64,000 bases of DNA from Centroberyx gerrardi (GCF_048128805.1 NC_136010.1:15665980-15729979); one strand, 5' to 3'. Numbered from the stretch's first letter, positions 51,514-61,806 are shown. Numbers and translations are program-made. The notes: a model not told the origin generated them from the letters alone.

Positions 51514-51852
51514 GTGTACTTCAATGATCAGCCAGGAAGTTGTATCTTCTATTCAGCTCTCTGGTTGGTTGTGACCGTTGTCTGGTTGTTGAGTGGTTGG
51601 CGGAGTATTTTGAATGATAGTTTCTCTCCCTTGAAACTTTTGTCCAATCTCTGGTAAGGAAACACCATCTGTTCATCGGCAGTCTGCCCAGTTGATCAAA
51701 CATCAAAAGGGATCTGCACTCATTCCCCGTTGTACAAACAACAATCCCCGGCCTCGTCACCTACTGACCCATAAATGTATTTTCTGCTATGGTATTGTAC
51801 TGCCTATTGTAGCCATGAATAAGCCACTGAGAAAATTGTTAACCATCTGATG

Positions 51853-51858
51853 TTTAAT
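51853..51858 (-). terminator. pphln1: Possible polyadenylation signal ATTAAA of periphilin-like gene
   Basis: TTTAAT on the + strand reads ATTAAA on the minus strand, about 480 bp past the stop codon at 52342. It would place the two convergent transcript ends about 340 bp apart. Weak evidence, since such hexamers are frequent in AT-rich DNA. Confidence 0.3.
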
Positions 51859-52341
51859 GTATCATGAACATAAGTAGATTTAGAAAACGTGACCAGCGAG
51901 TAATAATGATAAATTACTATGCACATCAGTCATATAAACATCAAAAATTTTTGCTTTGATTTCTTCATAAAGACACTTCAACACACCCCTGATTAATATA
52001 TCAACAGTGTATTGTTATCATCACAGTCTCAACATTGGAAGGAGTATCAAACGTTCAAAATCACATGAAAATTTCACAGTCACATTTCACCAGTGGTCAC
52101 AGAACATGCGGGCGGAAACAGAGCCACCAGGCGGCTGAGCACTAAGAGTGACTTTGACCAGGCAGCAGACAAGGACAGACGAGCTCGTTACAGCTAGCGG
52201 CATCCGGAAACACGAAAACAAACACACAAGCGGCGTTGAAACACTCAACACAAGAGTCTCAACACTTACAAGTGGTGTGTATGCTAGGCAGACAGGCAAG
52301 CAGGATGCCAGGTGTGTGTGTGTGTGTGTGTGTATGTATGA

Positions 52342-52524
52342 TTAGTGAGACAGTTCCCCGGAGTCGTAGTCCTCTATGAATTTCTCCATGGCCTCCACAC
52401 AGCGCAGGCCGATTTCCCTGAGGTTCTCCTGCAGAGAGGACTGGATGGGACGCTCCAGCGACGGGTCCTTGGCTATCAGCATCCTCACCACCACGCCAAA
52501 CGTATCGCAGTCCTGGCGGTACAC
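52342..52524 (-). CDS. pphln1: periphilin-like exon 7 (C-terminal domain)
   Basis: Encodes 60 residues beginning VYRQDCDTFGVVVRMLIAKD and ending EDYDSGELSH with TAA at 52344-52342. This is the most diagnostic exon; the VYRQDC-TFG and LIxKDPSLE words are characteristic of periphilin. A long CA array (52529-52565) lies just upstream of the acceptor. Confidence 0.9.
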   Translation of the reverse strand: MYRQDCDTFGVVVRMLIAKDPSLERPIQSSLQENLREIGLRCVEAMEKFIEDYDSGELSH

Positions 52525-52527
52525 CTG

Positions 52528-52570
<43 letters not shown>

Positions 52571-55450
52571 TACATATTCATGGTTATATGGCATGTGAAA
52601 TCATCAGCATCTAGGTTTACTAAGGTTCAAGGACAGTTTGAATGGGAGGGGGAGAGAGAGAGGCATGGTGAAGATGGAAAAAAAAGACAGAAAAGAAAGA
52701 GCGGGGATTACTGGAAGGGGAGAGAGTATAACAAACAAGTAAACCTTGAGTGGGAAGTCTTGTCATGTGTATACCATTACCACTGAATGGATTAACAGTC
52801 CGAGGAAACATTCACAAGCAGGCAGCTGTTCACACGAGTATTTTGTGTGTGTGTGCATGAATTTTTGTGCACAAGTTTGCATCAGCTACCTGTTGCCAGA
52901 CTGCTTTCTTGCAAAGCCTACCTTCTCCCGTAACCATGGAGATATGAAAAGCAAGAGGCCATCTCTTCAGTCAAGTGGGTGGAAACGCACTCTCTCTCTC
53001 TCCCTGTCTCACACACACACACACACACAGTCTATGAGCAGAGCTTCATGTGATGTGCTGTCACATTGAAGACAGCATTAACGCACGTGGGTTAGAGCCA
53101 CTGTGTGATGCAGGTGAGCCAGGAAAAACAACCTCAAAATTAACATTTTAAAGTTTGCTCGACTTGAAATGAATTACCTCCCCATCAGTCAAGTCAGATG
53201 ATGAATGAGGGCTTCTTTGCTGGACCCGACAACAAAGTGAAGACAATAATTATGCACTCTCGCCGCCTCGGGCTCAGTAGTTCAAAATGAATGTTCAGAC
53301 TACACTAAACAAATCTCTTTTTTCCTCATGTCTCTCGGCGCTTTCCAAGGTCTTCCCTCCTTCTCTCTTTCTCTCCCTCTAATCCCAGCTCCTCTTATCT
53401 CTCCCTATCTGTTTGCATCTATCCCCTCTCCCAAGGTGTCGTGTGTGTGTGTGTGTGTGCACTGACAATCTCCTACCTCCTCTATCTCTCTCCTCTTGTG
53501 CTGGATGGCTCTGTTTCGTGCTGCTGTCTGGCTTGCAGCTGAATGGGGCTCCCTGTCTCTACTTCGTTCTCTCTCTTTGCCTTTGGCTCCCTTATGATCT
53601 CTCTCTCTGCTTTGGTTTCTTTCGCTCTCCTGAGGAACCTGCAAAGACAATGAGACAAGAGAGGGGAAATGCAGTAATTACACAGTTGGCCAAAAACATG
53701 GGTGCAAACCACTTGAGAGCCGATATGACAAGAGAATAAGCAAGCAGTTGTTTGCAGACTACAGTGTAGTTCCACATGGCAGCTAAGTGCATATGCTTGT
53801 GACACTAAGGTTCATAAAGTATAAATTCTGAATCTGTTCCTATATATGTATTCAGCCCCAATACATGTAAAACAACAGAGAGATGTAGGAACGTTCAGTA
53901 ACAAAGAGTAAAACTTGGATTTCAAATGCTGCACATAGCAAAAGAAGAGTCAAATGCTGCACATAGCAAAATGTCTTTCCCTGATTAAATTTTACAATTA
54001 GTTAAGCTGCTTAAATCTTATTTATGGTATTACTTGTGACAAGACATCTAGCTTTAACCAAGTCAAGTATTAAGTATCAAATACAGGCTCACTTTATCAG
54101 CATTCCTAACACAATGCTGATTTGAGTTTTGATCTGTAGGACAACTTAGAAACCAGTCACTGCTTCTTTGGTTCCTCTTCCTCTTTTCACTGTGACTCCA
54201 ATGCAGCAGTGGCCAAACATGATTCACCATGTGATTCATCATGTGCTACTCTGCTCCTCACCTTGCTGAGTCTAGGTCGGCCAAGAAGATTATCCTATCT
54301 TTCAATTTCAGCCCTTTCTGCTGCACCTGTGCTCTTGTTTTAAAGCTAAATTGGTCTCTGCCTTGAACTCATGTCTGAGGAACACGCAGGCAAGATCCAG
54401 TTCGGGAGGCAAAATTAATAATGAAAAAATCCACACTGAAATACTGACTACTACAATTTCCAAATCCCAAAAGGCTACATTTTTTGTTTATTTTTAATCA
54501 GAGAGAGTGCCTCCTAAATAATGGATTTTGGTGCTGTGCAGAATCCCTTTCCACCATACTGTATCAAGCTGCACATCACAGAAATTCTTCCATTGCATTC
54601 AAAATGAGCAAAGACTAGGAACTAGCATTTCATTTCAATCGTTTCTTTTTACAATTTTTTCATTTGCTGGACTTGAAATTGTGTAGAAAAAGCTGCGTTC
54701 ACATGTCTTTCAATTCATATCGCAAAAACATTCAACAAAGGGAAGATGGGTTTTCGTACTGTGCTGCCTGACAATAAATTGGTCTTTTGGGAGAAAAAAA
54801 TAGTGATGAATTTAAAGCTGAATTTTTAAGTGATGGTTGGGTCTACTATCACACTCTCGAACACAACAGAAACATCAAAGAAATGGCAAAGCCGAGGAAA
54901 AGGCAGAGCAAGGGGTGTTGCTTGTGAACTTACAGTGAACTGCTTGTCCCTCTCTCTGCTGGAAGCACACCTGGGGAACAAAGGTCCCCAAGCAGCTGGA
55001 AACAGTCAAAACACATGAGGTCAACACAGCAGCACAGCACAATGCAACACATGGCACACAGAGAATCAATGTGTCCTATCCAAACCAAGGCGGCTCTAAC
55101 ACATGTTAGGGGGGGGTCTTGTTTTTCTATTTACCAAGCCTATCAGCTGTGTCTTTACTGTTGCAAGACTCCCTTGATCTGTCTCTCTCTCTTCAATCTG
55201 CTGTCGGAAGGAGAGTTATTGTCTGCAAGCAGTAGCGGCTAAAATTAATGTTTCTTTAAGCAGAATCCGTTGGGTGTGATTTGAGAAATCTGCCTCGCAA
55301 CGTTGGACTGCAGTGTTCCTATGTGAGGCAATAGCTTTGTTACGGCTCATTATATACTGCTGGCTGCCTGCCCTCTCTCTCTCACTCTCTCTCTTTCTCT
55401 CCCTCTCCCTCCCTCTTCCTGTCTCTCTTTTTCACACTCTCTCTCTCTCT

Positions 55451-55485
<35 letters not shown>

Positions 55486-56551
55486 CAGCGATGAGTCACC
55501 ATCATCGCACCATCACTCAGGCACACAAAGAAACCTGCTCCACACACACACACACACGCCACACACACACAAACACACACATACACCTCCACACTGCTGC
55601 AGTCTGCGCATAGATACAGTGGCTGAGTGTGAGAGAGGAAAAAAAACATACCAATGCCACAGTCGATAAAAATGCGATACCATACCACCAAATACTACCA
55701 ACAGATCAGCAACAATCTGAAACATGGACTTCTGCAATGAAGCCATCCTCTAGAGTTCAACACCCAACCAACAACAACACAACAGTCCTCTACATTATTC
55801 CATATGATTTAGTTATCCACTGATTTGAAAGCCCTCTTGTTCACTAATAACAAACCCACTGACAACTGATGACATAATTATCCGATACCCACTTTATCTT
55901 CCACATACGACAGAATTACACACATTCCTTTAGATGCGTTGGGGCATATGTGATGGTATGACTGCTTTCAATTCACTGGGAGGACTGCTCATTATATGAT
56001 GACATAATCCATCTGTTAAGTCTAGGCAAAGCTTCTTTGTGATCAGTATTATGTAACTCTGGTTTCGTTGCTACCTGAATGTGACTGCCAACCGCCGGAT
56101 ACCGTGATGGAAAAAATGCCTTCTAAATATTTGTAATGCAAAGTGTTCATGAAAATGCCGTGCGCCACTGCTTGCATACACTGCCACCCAATGGTCACTC
56201 GATAAAGTGCACAAATATACAGTATATTGTACATAAATATACACATATATACGTGTGTGTGTGTGTGTGTGTGTGCGAGTGAGTCTGGGTATGACTTAAG
56301 TCACTTTCAGGGACAGACACCAGACTTAAGACCAGTTGACTGGGGACGGCTTGTGCAATTGGGGACAAAAGCTGTGTCCCCAATTGGTAAAAAGCTGATT
56401 TTTGGGTCAGTGGTTAAGGTTAGGTTAAGGTTAGGGTTAGGTTAAGGTTAGGGTAAGGGTTAGGTTTAGGCAAGTAGTGGTTATGGTTAGGGTAAGTCTC
56501 CAGGAAATGAATGTAAGTCTATGTAAATACCCCAAAAGTGACTTAAGTAAG

Positions 56552-56591
<40 letters not shown>

Positions 56592-57969
56592 TGTGTATTG
56601 TCGTCGTTTTTGCAGGCGTTTGTTGCAGACGTAAACTCACTGGTGTTTTCTTTGGGAGGTGAACTTGTGTCGGTGTTCTCTCTCTGCTCGTTCCTGTCCT
56701 CCCGCACCCTCTCTCTCTCCTTCTCCCACTCTCTCTCCTTCTCCCTCTTTGCGGGGTACTGGGGTTTCGGTAGCGGGTGATCTCTCGGGTGGAAGTGAGA
56801 GCGGTGGGTGAAGTGGTGGTACCTCTGGAGGCCAAAGCCGGGTTTCCGGAATGAATGCTCATCCCTCAGAAAACTGCACAATTAGAGGGGGAGAATTCAA
56901 AGAGGCCATCGTCACCCTCCTCCTCCTCTTCTTCATCATCATCAATATTACAAAACCCAATGTGCTCCCTCTTCTCGGCCTGCCAGTCTTACCGAGGCCT
57001 GTGGAATCGTCCTCCAAACCTAGGTTTGTACGAAGTGGATATCCAGGCCCTCGGTCTGGACGGGCTCCTCACTCTTCTGAAGGGTCTTTTCTCATCCTGA
57101 ATTAACAGCGGTACCCAAGTATGAGATCGTGCTGCTTATACAGAGAGCAAAACGCTATAGAGCAAAGCAATTTTACAGCTTGTGTGAAAGGTTCATTTCG
57201 AGACGAGCCATCCTTGCAGAAATGAAGCAGCCGGAGAAGCGGATGTACCTGAGCGGGAGACTTCATGGAGCCGTCACTCTGCCTCTTGTCAGCAGAGTCG
57301 TCACTGTGCTCCCTGTGCCACACCATGGAGCCCTGCAGACAGAGAGAGCAAGGTGTTACACAATTAGAATGCAGCTTTCTTACTATAATAATGATTATAT
57401 GAGTGTTTACTATCTACTGACAAGCTTACAGGATCACCCTTAAGAAAAATAACTGTAATATTCCTATAGAGACTCCTATATTGTGTCTGTGGTACTCAAT
57501 AGTGAGTTTATAGTGATCTTATTGTACATAAATGCTATTTTCTTTTCCTATCATATACTATAATATTTCTGTAATATTCCTATGGGAGGTCATTATTTTG
57601 TTGTGTTATTGATATAGTAGCCTCCTAAAATGTACAAGATTACTAGGCCTATAGTTCTTTTTCCGTACTTTTTTTTTTTGGCACTTTGCCAACTGTGACT
57701 CGTCTCTTTTTCAAACAAATGAAACTAATTACAGGTCGGCCTATCTGTAATGCATCAGTGCCTTTTGGTCAGAGGGGGCAGGCAGGTTAGCTCACAGCCC
57801 CCCTGTGTATCTGTAAGCAGACGGTTAGAAGTAGCTACTTGTGACAGTTATTGAGATATTTTACTACTGTGAGCCACATTCAATCCCCCAGGCTGCTCTG
57901 ATACAAAGAAACAACAGGAAATGGTTTTACCTTGCTTTGCGACGTCTCTTGTGGTCGTCCATGATCCAT
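52342..57969 (-). CDS. pphln1: Periphilin-1-like protein (seven exons, minus strand)
   Basis: Seven minus-strand exons (57969-57931, 57332-57249, 57096-56993, 56873-56641, 54995-54934, 53638-53477, 52524-52342) join with GT/AG borders and fully compatible phases into a 288-residue frame. The ATG at 57969 has G at -3 and +4, and an in-frame TGA two codons upstream. The C-terminal AIQHKRREIEEVYRQDCDTF and following LIAKDPSLE and EIGLRCVE match the helical C-terminal domain of periphilin-1 (Lge1-like). In mammals this is a HUSH complex subunit that binds TASOR and helps silence transposons and intronless transcripts. Upstream residues are R/S/E/H-rich and disordered, as in periphilin. The human segment around LTEKELAEAASKWAAEKLEK was not found, so an exon may be missing from the model or lost. 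The paralog is not assigned. Confidence 0.8.
52529..52565. repeat. CA microsatellite abutting a splice acceptor
   Basis: About 18 CA units end only a few bases from the acceptor of periphilin-like exon 7. On the transcript strand the polypyrimidine position is taken by a (TG)n/(UG)n array. Confidence 0.9.
53477..53638 (-). CDS. pphln1: periphilin-like exon 6
   Basis: Encodes 54 residues, from VPQESERNQSRERDHKGA through a mixed-charge region to ARNRAIQHKRREIEE. The last part aligns with the start of the periphilin C-terminal helix (human SKAIASKTKEIEQ, from memory). The acceptor is TGTCTTTGCAG and the donor GAG|GTAGGA. Confidence 0.85.
53639..54933 (-). other. pphln1: periphilin-like intron 5
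   Basis: A 1.3-kb AT-rich intron with no recognised exon or transposon. A 23-bp phrase (GTCAAATGCTGCACATAGCAAA type) occurs in tandem near 53925-53970. Confidence 0.6.
54934..54995 (-). CDS. pphln1: periphilin-like exon 5 (62 nt)
   Basis: A 62-nt exon with a TGACTGTTTCCAG acceptor and a CACT|GTAAGT donor. It enters in phase 1 and leaves in phase 0, exactly what is needed to join exons 4 and 6, which otherwise give a stop. It encodes AWGPLFPRCASSRERDKQFT. There is no clear family signal of its own, so support is structural. Confidence 0.6.
54996..56640 (-). other. pphln1: periphilin-like intron 4
   Basis: A 1.6-kb intron. It holds CT/CA arrays (55375-55485 and 55542-55583) and the telomere-like MITE at about 56290-56550, listed separately. 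A further periphilin exon could hide here but was not found. Confidence 0.6.
56290..56550. repeat. MITE-like repeat carrying a telomere-like TTAGGG/TTAAGG core
   Basis: ATGACTTAAGTCACTTT (from about 56293) is opposed by AAAAGTGACTTAAGTAAGAC (56533-56552), giving a 14-bp inverted core ACTTAAGTCACTTT. The interior 56411-56490 is a degenerate array of GGTTAAGGTTAGG and GGTTAGGG units. TG arrays abut both sides. It resembles a common teleost intronic repeat, from memory. It lies inside the periphilin-like intron. Confidence 0.65.
56641..56873 (-). CDS. pphln1: periphilin-like exon 4
   Basis: Completes an arginine codon, then encodes 77 residues from FLRDEHSFRKPGFGLQRYHH through a charged KREKEREWEKERERVRED run to PPKENT. 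The acceptor is AATTGTGCAG and the donor A|GTGAGT, phase 1 out. Confidence 0.75.
56993..57096 (-). CDS. pphln1: periphilin-like exon 3
   Basis: Encodes DEKRPFRRVRSPSRPRAW to GGRFHRP, an arginine-rich segment. The acceptor is TTAATTCAG and the donor CG|GTAAGA. Phase 0 in, phase 2 out. Confidence 0.7.
57249..57332 (-). CDS. pphln1: periphilin-like exon 2
   Basis: Encodes 28 residues, GSMVWHREHSDDSADKRQSD to SPAQ. The acceptor is TCTGTCTGCAG and the donor CAG|GTACAT, in phase 0 on both sides. Confidence 0.7.
57931..57969 (-). CDS. pphln1: periphilin-like exon 1 (start)
   Basis: Encodes MDHGRPQETSQSK and ends AAG|GTAAAA in phase 0. The start is chosen from the upstream in-frame stop and the strong initiation context. 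A short first exon carries little family signal. Confidence 0.6.
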
Positions 57970-58545
57970 TTCTCACTGTTTGGACTTGCAGGGTTGTTGG
58001 TCTTTTTGAAAGACAAATCTCGTTTGTCACTGAGTTCTGCTGACCAGGAAGTGTGTGATCTCTCAAGATTGATTCATCGATGCCTGTGTGAAGTGAAAGC
58101 TTTCCATTTCAGTCTTCCTCACGGTCTGTCACCTGCCATGCCGGACTGGACCTACAAGTTAAATATTGTTAGTTCTGTACAACTCAAAATCGGACGTTGT
58201 CGACAAACGCAACTTGCATATTATGTGGATTGCGGAAGGCAATATTGCAGCAACATGCTTTTTACTTCCTTTTGAAAAAACTGCCATCCAATCAGAGCAG
58301 CCATAAAGGCTAATCAAAAAATAGATGCATAACAACTAAGACAACAGAAGGTAAATCATTGAGGCGCAGTCTGCTCGTCTTATTGTCCACATTGGCACCT
58401 GGAGTCACACCTGTTTCCTCACCTGACCTGTCTTCATGTGACGGAGGGACGGATTCTGGGTTCGCCAACTGGTGGCGCACTTTAACGGTGGAGTGGAGTG
58501 AAAGTGAGAAATGAACACGATGGAGTGGAAAGTCCCAGTGTTAAA
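57970..58545. other. pphln1: Upstream region of periphilin-like gene
   Basis: Promoter and 5'UTR of the minus-strand gene should lie here. I see no TATA box and no clear CpG island. The ATG-proximal sequence is the only part clearly transcribed by inference. Confidence 0.4.
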
Positions 58546-58881
58546 CAGGGATTCCCAAACGTTTTCACATCGGACCCCCAAAGATTACACATTACATACA
58601 CATTAGACCAAGGATTTTGTCCCTAAGGAACCCATCTGAGAATTTTGTTGTAAACTCAAAGTATCTGGACAGTGATGCAGTTTCTACACTAAATCACAAC
58701 AACAGACAGCCTACAGTGGGGGAAGTGAAACCTATGACCAAAATAGTCATCCTTACACTCTCTGCTCTCTACTGAGTGAAATAATAGTGAAATAAAAACA
58801 TTCTCAGTCCAAATCCTCAGTTTCTTGGGGACCCTTCAAGGACCCCCTGGTGGTCCCTGGACCCCAGTTTGGGAACCCCTA
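58546..58881. repeat. hAT-like MITE
   Basis: The left end CAGGGATTCCCAAACGTTTT and the right end, reverse complemented (TAGGGGTTCCCAAACTGGGG), share GGxTTCCCAAAC. This terminal type is well known for hAT-derived MITEs. The interior has GGACCCCCAAAG and GGACCCTTCAAGGACCCCC motifs near the ends. No clear 8-bp target duplication was found. Confidence 0.65.
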
Positions 58882-59420
58882 TCTGGCTCAGCGTGCAACA
58901 CAATGTGCTTATACACTCCCATGGTTATTTGAAAGGACTTACCCACAGTACACAGATTTTTTTTTAACTGGTAAAAATGTTGCTACATCCCTTGGGCCTT
59001 GTATTTTCAAAGCTTGACCTTACAAAAAGAACTAGTAATCCTATATTTTACAAGCATAGGTACTATAGTAATTTCACAGCAAAACTTTAAATGTCATGCA
59101 GCAGCTATAGGTCAAAACCATACCACAGTAGATCCTTTAGCAATACATCTGGGGCCGGTTTCACAGACAGGGCTTAGATTAAGCCAGGAGTAGGCCTTAA
59201 TGTGTACTAGTTAAACTAGGACATTTAAGTAGCTTTCATGAACGTGGCTTAAATTTGGCTTAGTTAGTCGGAGACTATGGAGTCCTGGAGTAAGGTAAGT
59301 AAGCCTAAATGAGAACACCTGGGTTAAGCCTCATTAGGTTAGGTGCTCATCAAAACGGAATAGAATAGAACGGAATGGAATAGAAAACACCATTACTGGT
59401 GTGAATCTTGAGACAAAACT

Positions 59421-60375
59421 ATGGCAGAGGCAAAAATAATTTGTTCAAAAAACTTTAGTGAGTATGAAAAAATGCTACTAAAACAAATTGTGTCAAACCA
59501 TCCAGTTATTGAAAGTAAAAACCATACTACTGCTACTGAGCAAAAGAAAAAGAGTGGTTGTGCTGCAATTTGCAGTGAATTCAATGCAAATGAAAATGTA
59601 ACCACAAGAACAGTACAACAACTTCAGGTGAGATATCTTCATTATTATCAGTATTTCACATTTCTCATATTCATATTTTTGTGACATCACTTATATTGAA
59701 TGATATCTGCCTTTATAGACTCTGTGGAAGAACCTTAAACTGGCTTTAAAAAGAGAGAATGCAGAGATCAGAAGAGAGCGATTTAATACTGGTGGTGGAC
59801 CACCAAAAAAAGACAAGACTGATGAATTGAGTGACTTGCTGTCTGAAATAATAGAGCACCAGCAACCTCTGGATGGTATACCAGACGATGACCATTTGGA
59901 CAGTTCAGATGAAGAACTGAGCACAAATGGTAAATATACCAAAGAAAGTAAATTGGTTACTTCCTTTGGTAAATATATTCCACTGTCTGTGTCAATCTTT
60001 ATTCTTTCATTCTAAGGACCATATGAGTTTATTTGTGCTTCTAACTGTGTTCTGTTTCCAGAGAAAACAAATCTGAACAGGTTGGGAGAGCCAGTGCACA
60101 GTGAGTGTGTACCCTCCACATCTGCTATAGCATCCCTGAGAGAAGATGCTGCCACCACCTTTCAGCAGAGAACAAAAAAGATGACCATGCATGAAAAGTT
60201 AGCCAGAGAATTTCATGAGCATAAAATTAAATATCTGAAGGAAGAACATGAAATGAAAATGAAAATTCTACAGGTTGAATTGGATATGAAGTTGGAAGAG
60301 AGAGCTATGATCCAAAAAAGATACAGTAATGAGACAATTGTGATTACTAGCCATGGTGAACAGTATGATATGTAA
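59421..60375 (+). CDS. Harbinger Myb/SANT-like DNA-binding protein (three exons)
   Basis: Accessory protein of PIF/Harbinger transposons; in characterised elements it binds the terminal repeats and recruits the nuclease to the nucleus. Exons 59421-59627, 59719-59929 and 60062-60375 join in phases 0 and 1 with GT/AG borders to 243 residues. The N-terminal domain (about 10-95) shows FSEYEKMLLKQIVSNHPVIE, RTVQQLQTLWKNLK and ERFNTGGGPP, the Myb_DNA-bind_5 / MSANTD signature. The C-terminal half has a charged coiled coil (LAREFHEHKIKYLKEEHEMK, about 195-230). The frame is intact in this model. It could be mistaken for a host MSANTD gene, but its position inside the transposon argues otherwise. Confidence 0.75.
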
Positions 60376-60567
60376 AAAATAAATGTTTTGTCATTTGGAT
60401 ATTCATGAGTGTGAGTATTTTAATCACCACAAACTACATTTTAAACCAGCCTTGGTTTAGTCACTCATTTAATTTTGCTGCACACTATTTTAATTTTGTA
60501 CAGAACAAACATTATCAAAGCAAAAATAAGCCATAATGAATACATTCCATATTTAAATGCATCTCAT

Positions 60568-61583
60568 CTAGTTGAAGTGCTGCAATGTGAAAGCAACTCT
60601 GTGTGCAAGTCCTCGTCGGTCATTGCCTGCCTCAGCCATGGGCACATCTGCTTGATCCTGATCTTCCATTGGAGGATCAGGACAGCAATGCTGCTTCAGG
60701 TAGTTGTGCAGCACAGCTGTAGCAATGATCACCTTGCAGCATCTTCTTGGCTTGAAACGAAGTGTATTGCGTAAACACTGGAATCGATTTTTCCATACTC
60801 CAAACATACGCTCGACCATCCCTCTAGTGCGGATATGAGCTCTGTTGTATCTTTGCTGCTCAGCTGTTGTGGGATTTATGTATGGAGTGAATAAAAAGTT
60901 CCACTGTCCCCAAGTAGTAGTCCACTATGTTGTCCTCTCTGAAACTGAGCACACAATGAAGAGTTGAGAAAAATCCTTGAATCGTGAGTTGCACCTTTCC
61001 AACGGGCAACAATGTTTGAAAACTCTAAATTAGGAGTGCATACACCCTGAACATTGATGGAAAACCAGTTCTTACAGTTCCTGTACTCCTCAGCATCAGG
61101 AGTTGATGGACACTTGACGGGAACATGACATCCATCTATACAGCCAATCACTCCTGGGAAGTGCCCATATTCATAGAATTGCACTTTATAGTTGGCTTGG
61201 CCAGCAGCATCAGGAAACTTGATGTAAAGACCCCTCAGTTCACAAATGGCCCTGCAGACTTTGTGAACTATTCTACACACAGTTGCTTCACTGGCACCAC
61301 ACAAATCACCAGTTTCATGATGAAAGATTCCAGATGCCAAAAACCTCAAAGTGATCAGAACTTGGAGAGAATTGGGTAAAGGCCTTCCTCTTTGAGACAG
61401 AGAGGAAAGTCTAGGCTCAAGCAAAGATATTATCTCCAATGCATTTTCTTTGTACATACGAAAGTGGTCTCGAAAAGTTATTTCATCAAAGTAATTTAAT
61501 GAATTACTCCTATCCATAAGTACTCGTCTGGCTGGCCTCTGTAGTGCATGTTGGTCTTCATTTAGATATTCCAAATAGTCCAT
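60568..61583 (-). pseudogene. HARBI1-like Harbinger transposase with frameshift
   Basis: DDE-type nuclease of a PIF/Harbinger element. The first frame (235 residues from ATG at 61583) contains GVIGCIDGCHVPVKCPS with the first aspartate (D150) and RWKGATHDSRIF with the second (D201). After LLLGDSG at about 60903-60900 the frame breaks. The expected continuation FLFTPYINP, then RTRGMVERMFGVWKNRF with the catalytic glutamate and LHNYLKQHC, is in another frame running to a stop at 60568. The residues normally found between GDSG and FLFTP are missing, so a small deletion with frame change is likely. As read, the protein would lack the third catalytic residue. An assembly error cannot be excluded. 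Confidence 0.88.
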
Positions 61584-61806
61584 GCTCCCTCACAAACAGT
61601 ACTAAGCAGAAGTTAAACCTGCCTCTTTGAAGGATTCATTTAAGCTTCAATTTAGTCCTAGAGTAGCTCTAATCCTCCCTCTTGCAATCGGCTTTGTTTA
61701 ATCCAGAACAGGTTAAATCTACGACTATTTTAAGATAAGTCTGTGCAAGTCGCTTTGAGTTAAGACAGCTCAAACAGGCATTTTAGTCTGGGACTAGGTT
61801 TAAGTT

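Larger units (their letters stand above)
50393..51530 (+). other. prickle2: prickle2 3'UTR
   Basis: Begins with GA-rich sequence, then a TG array (50526-50551) and a run of 21 G residues (50552-50572). Further on are an AAT-rich tract (about 51260-51305) and two Pumilio-type words, TGTATATA (51328-51335) and TGTACATA (51384-51391). AATAAA at 51508-51513 is the likely distal polyadenylation signal. The exact cleavage site is not visible. Confidence 0.7.
59150..61806. mobile_element. PIF/Harbinger DNA transposon with two genes, right end truncated
   Basis: The left terminus begins GGGGCCGGTTTCACAGACAG at 59150 and continues GGCTTAGATTAAGCCAGG. The right side contains AGTCTGGGACTAGGTTTAAG (to about 61806), which fits the inner part of the same terminal repeat in reverse, but the outermost CCGGTTTCACAGACAG equivalent is absent. 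Between them lie the two proteins diagnostic of Harbinger elements: a Myb/SANT-like protein on + and a HARBI1-like DDE nuclease on -, in convergent order. The end sequence resembles a widespread fish Harbinger MITE family, from memory. Confidence 0.8.

Noticed and set aside
56411..56490. Interstitial telomere suggesting an ancient chromosome fusion
   Set aside because: The tract is short, degenerate and enclosed by inverted repeat arms, so a mobile repeat explains it better.
58546..58881. Target-site duplication for the hAT-like MITE
   Set aside because: The flanking octamers do not match, so the exact ends are uncertain, although the inverted termini are kept as evidence.
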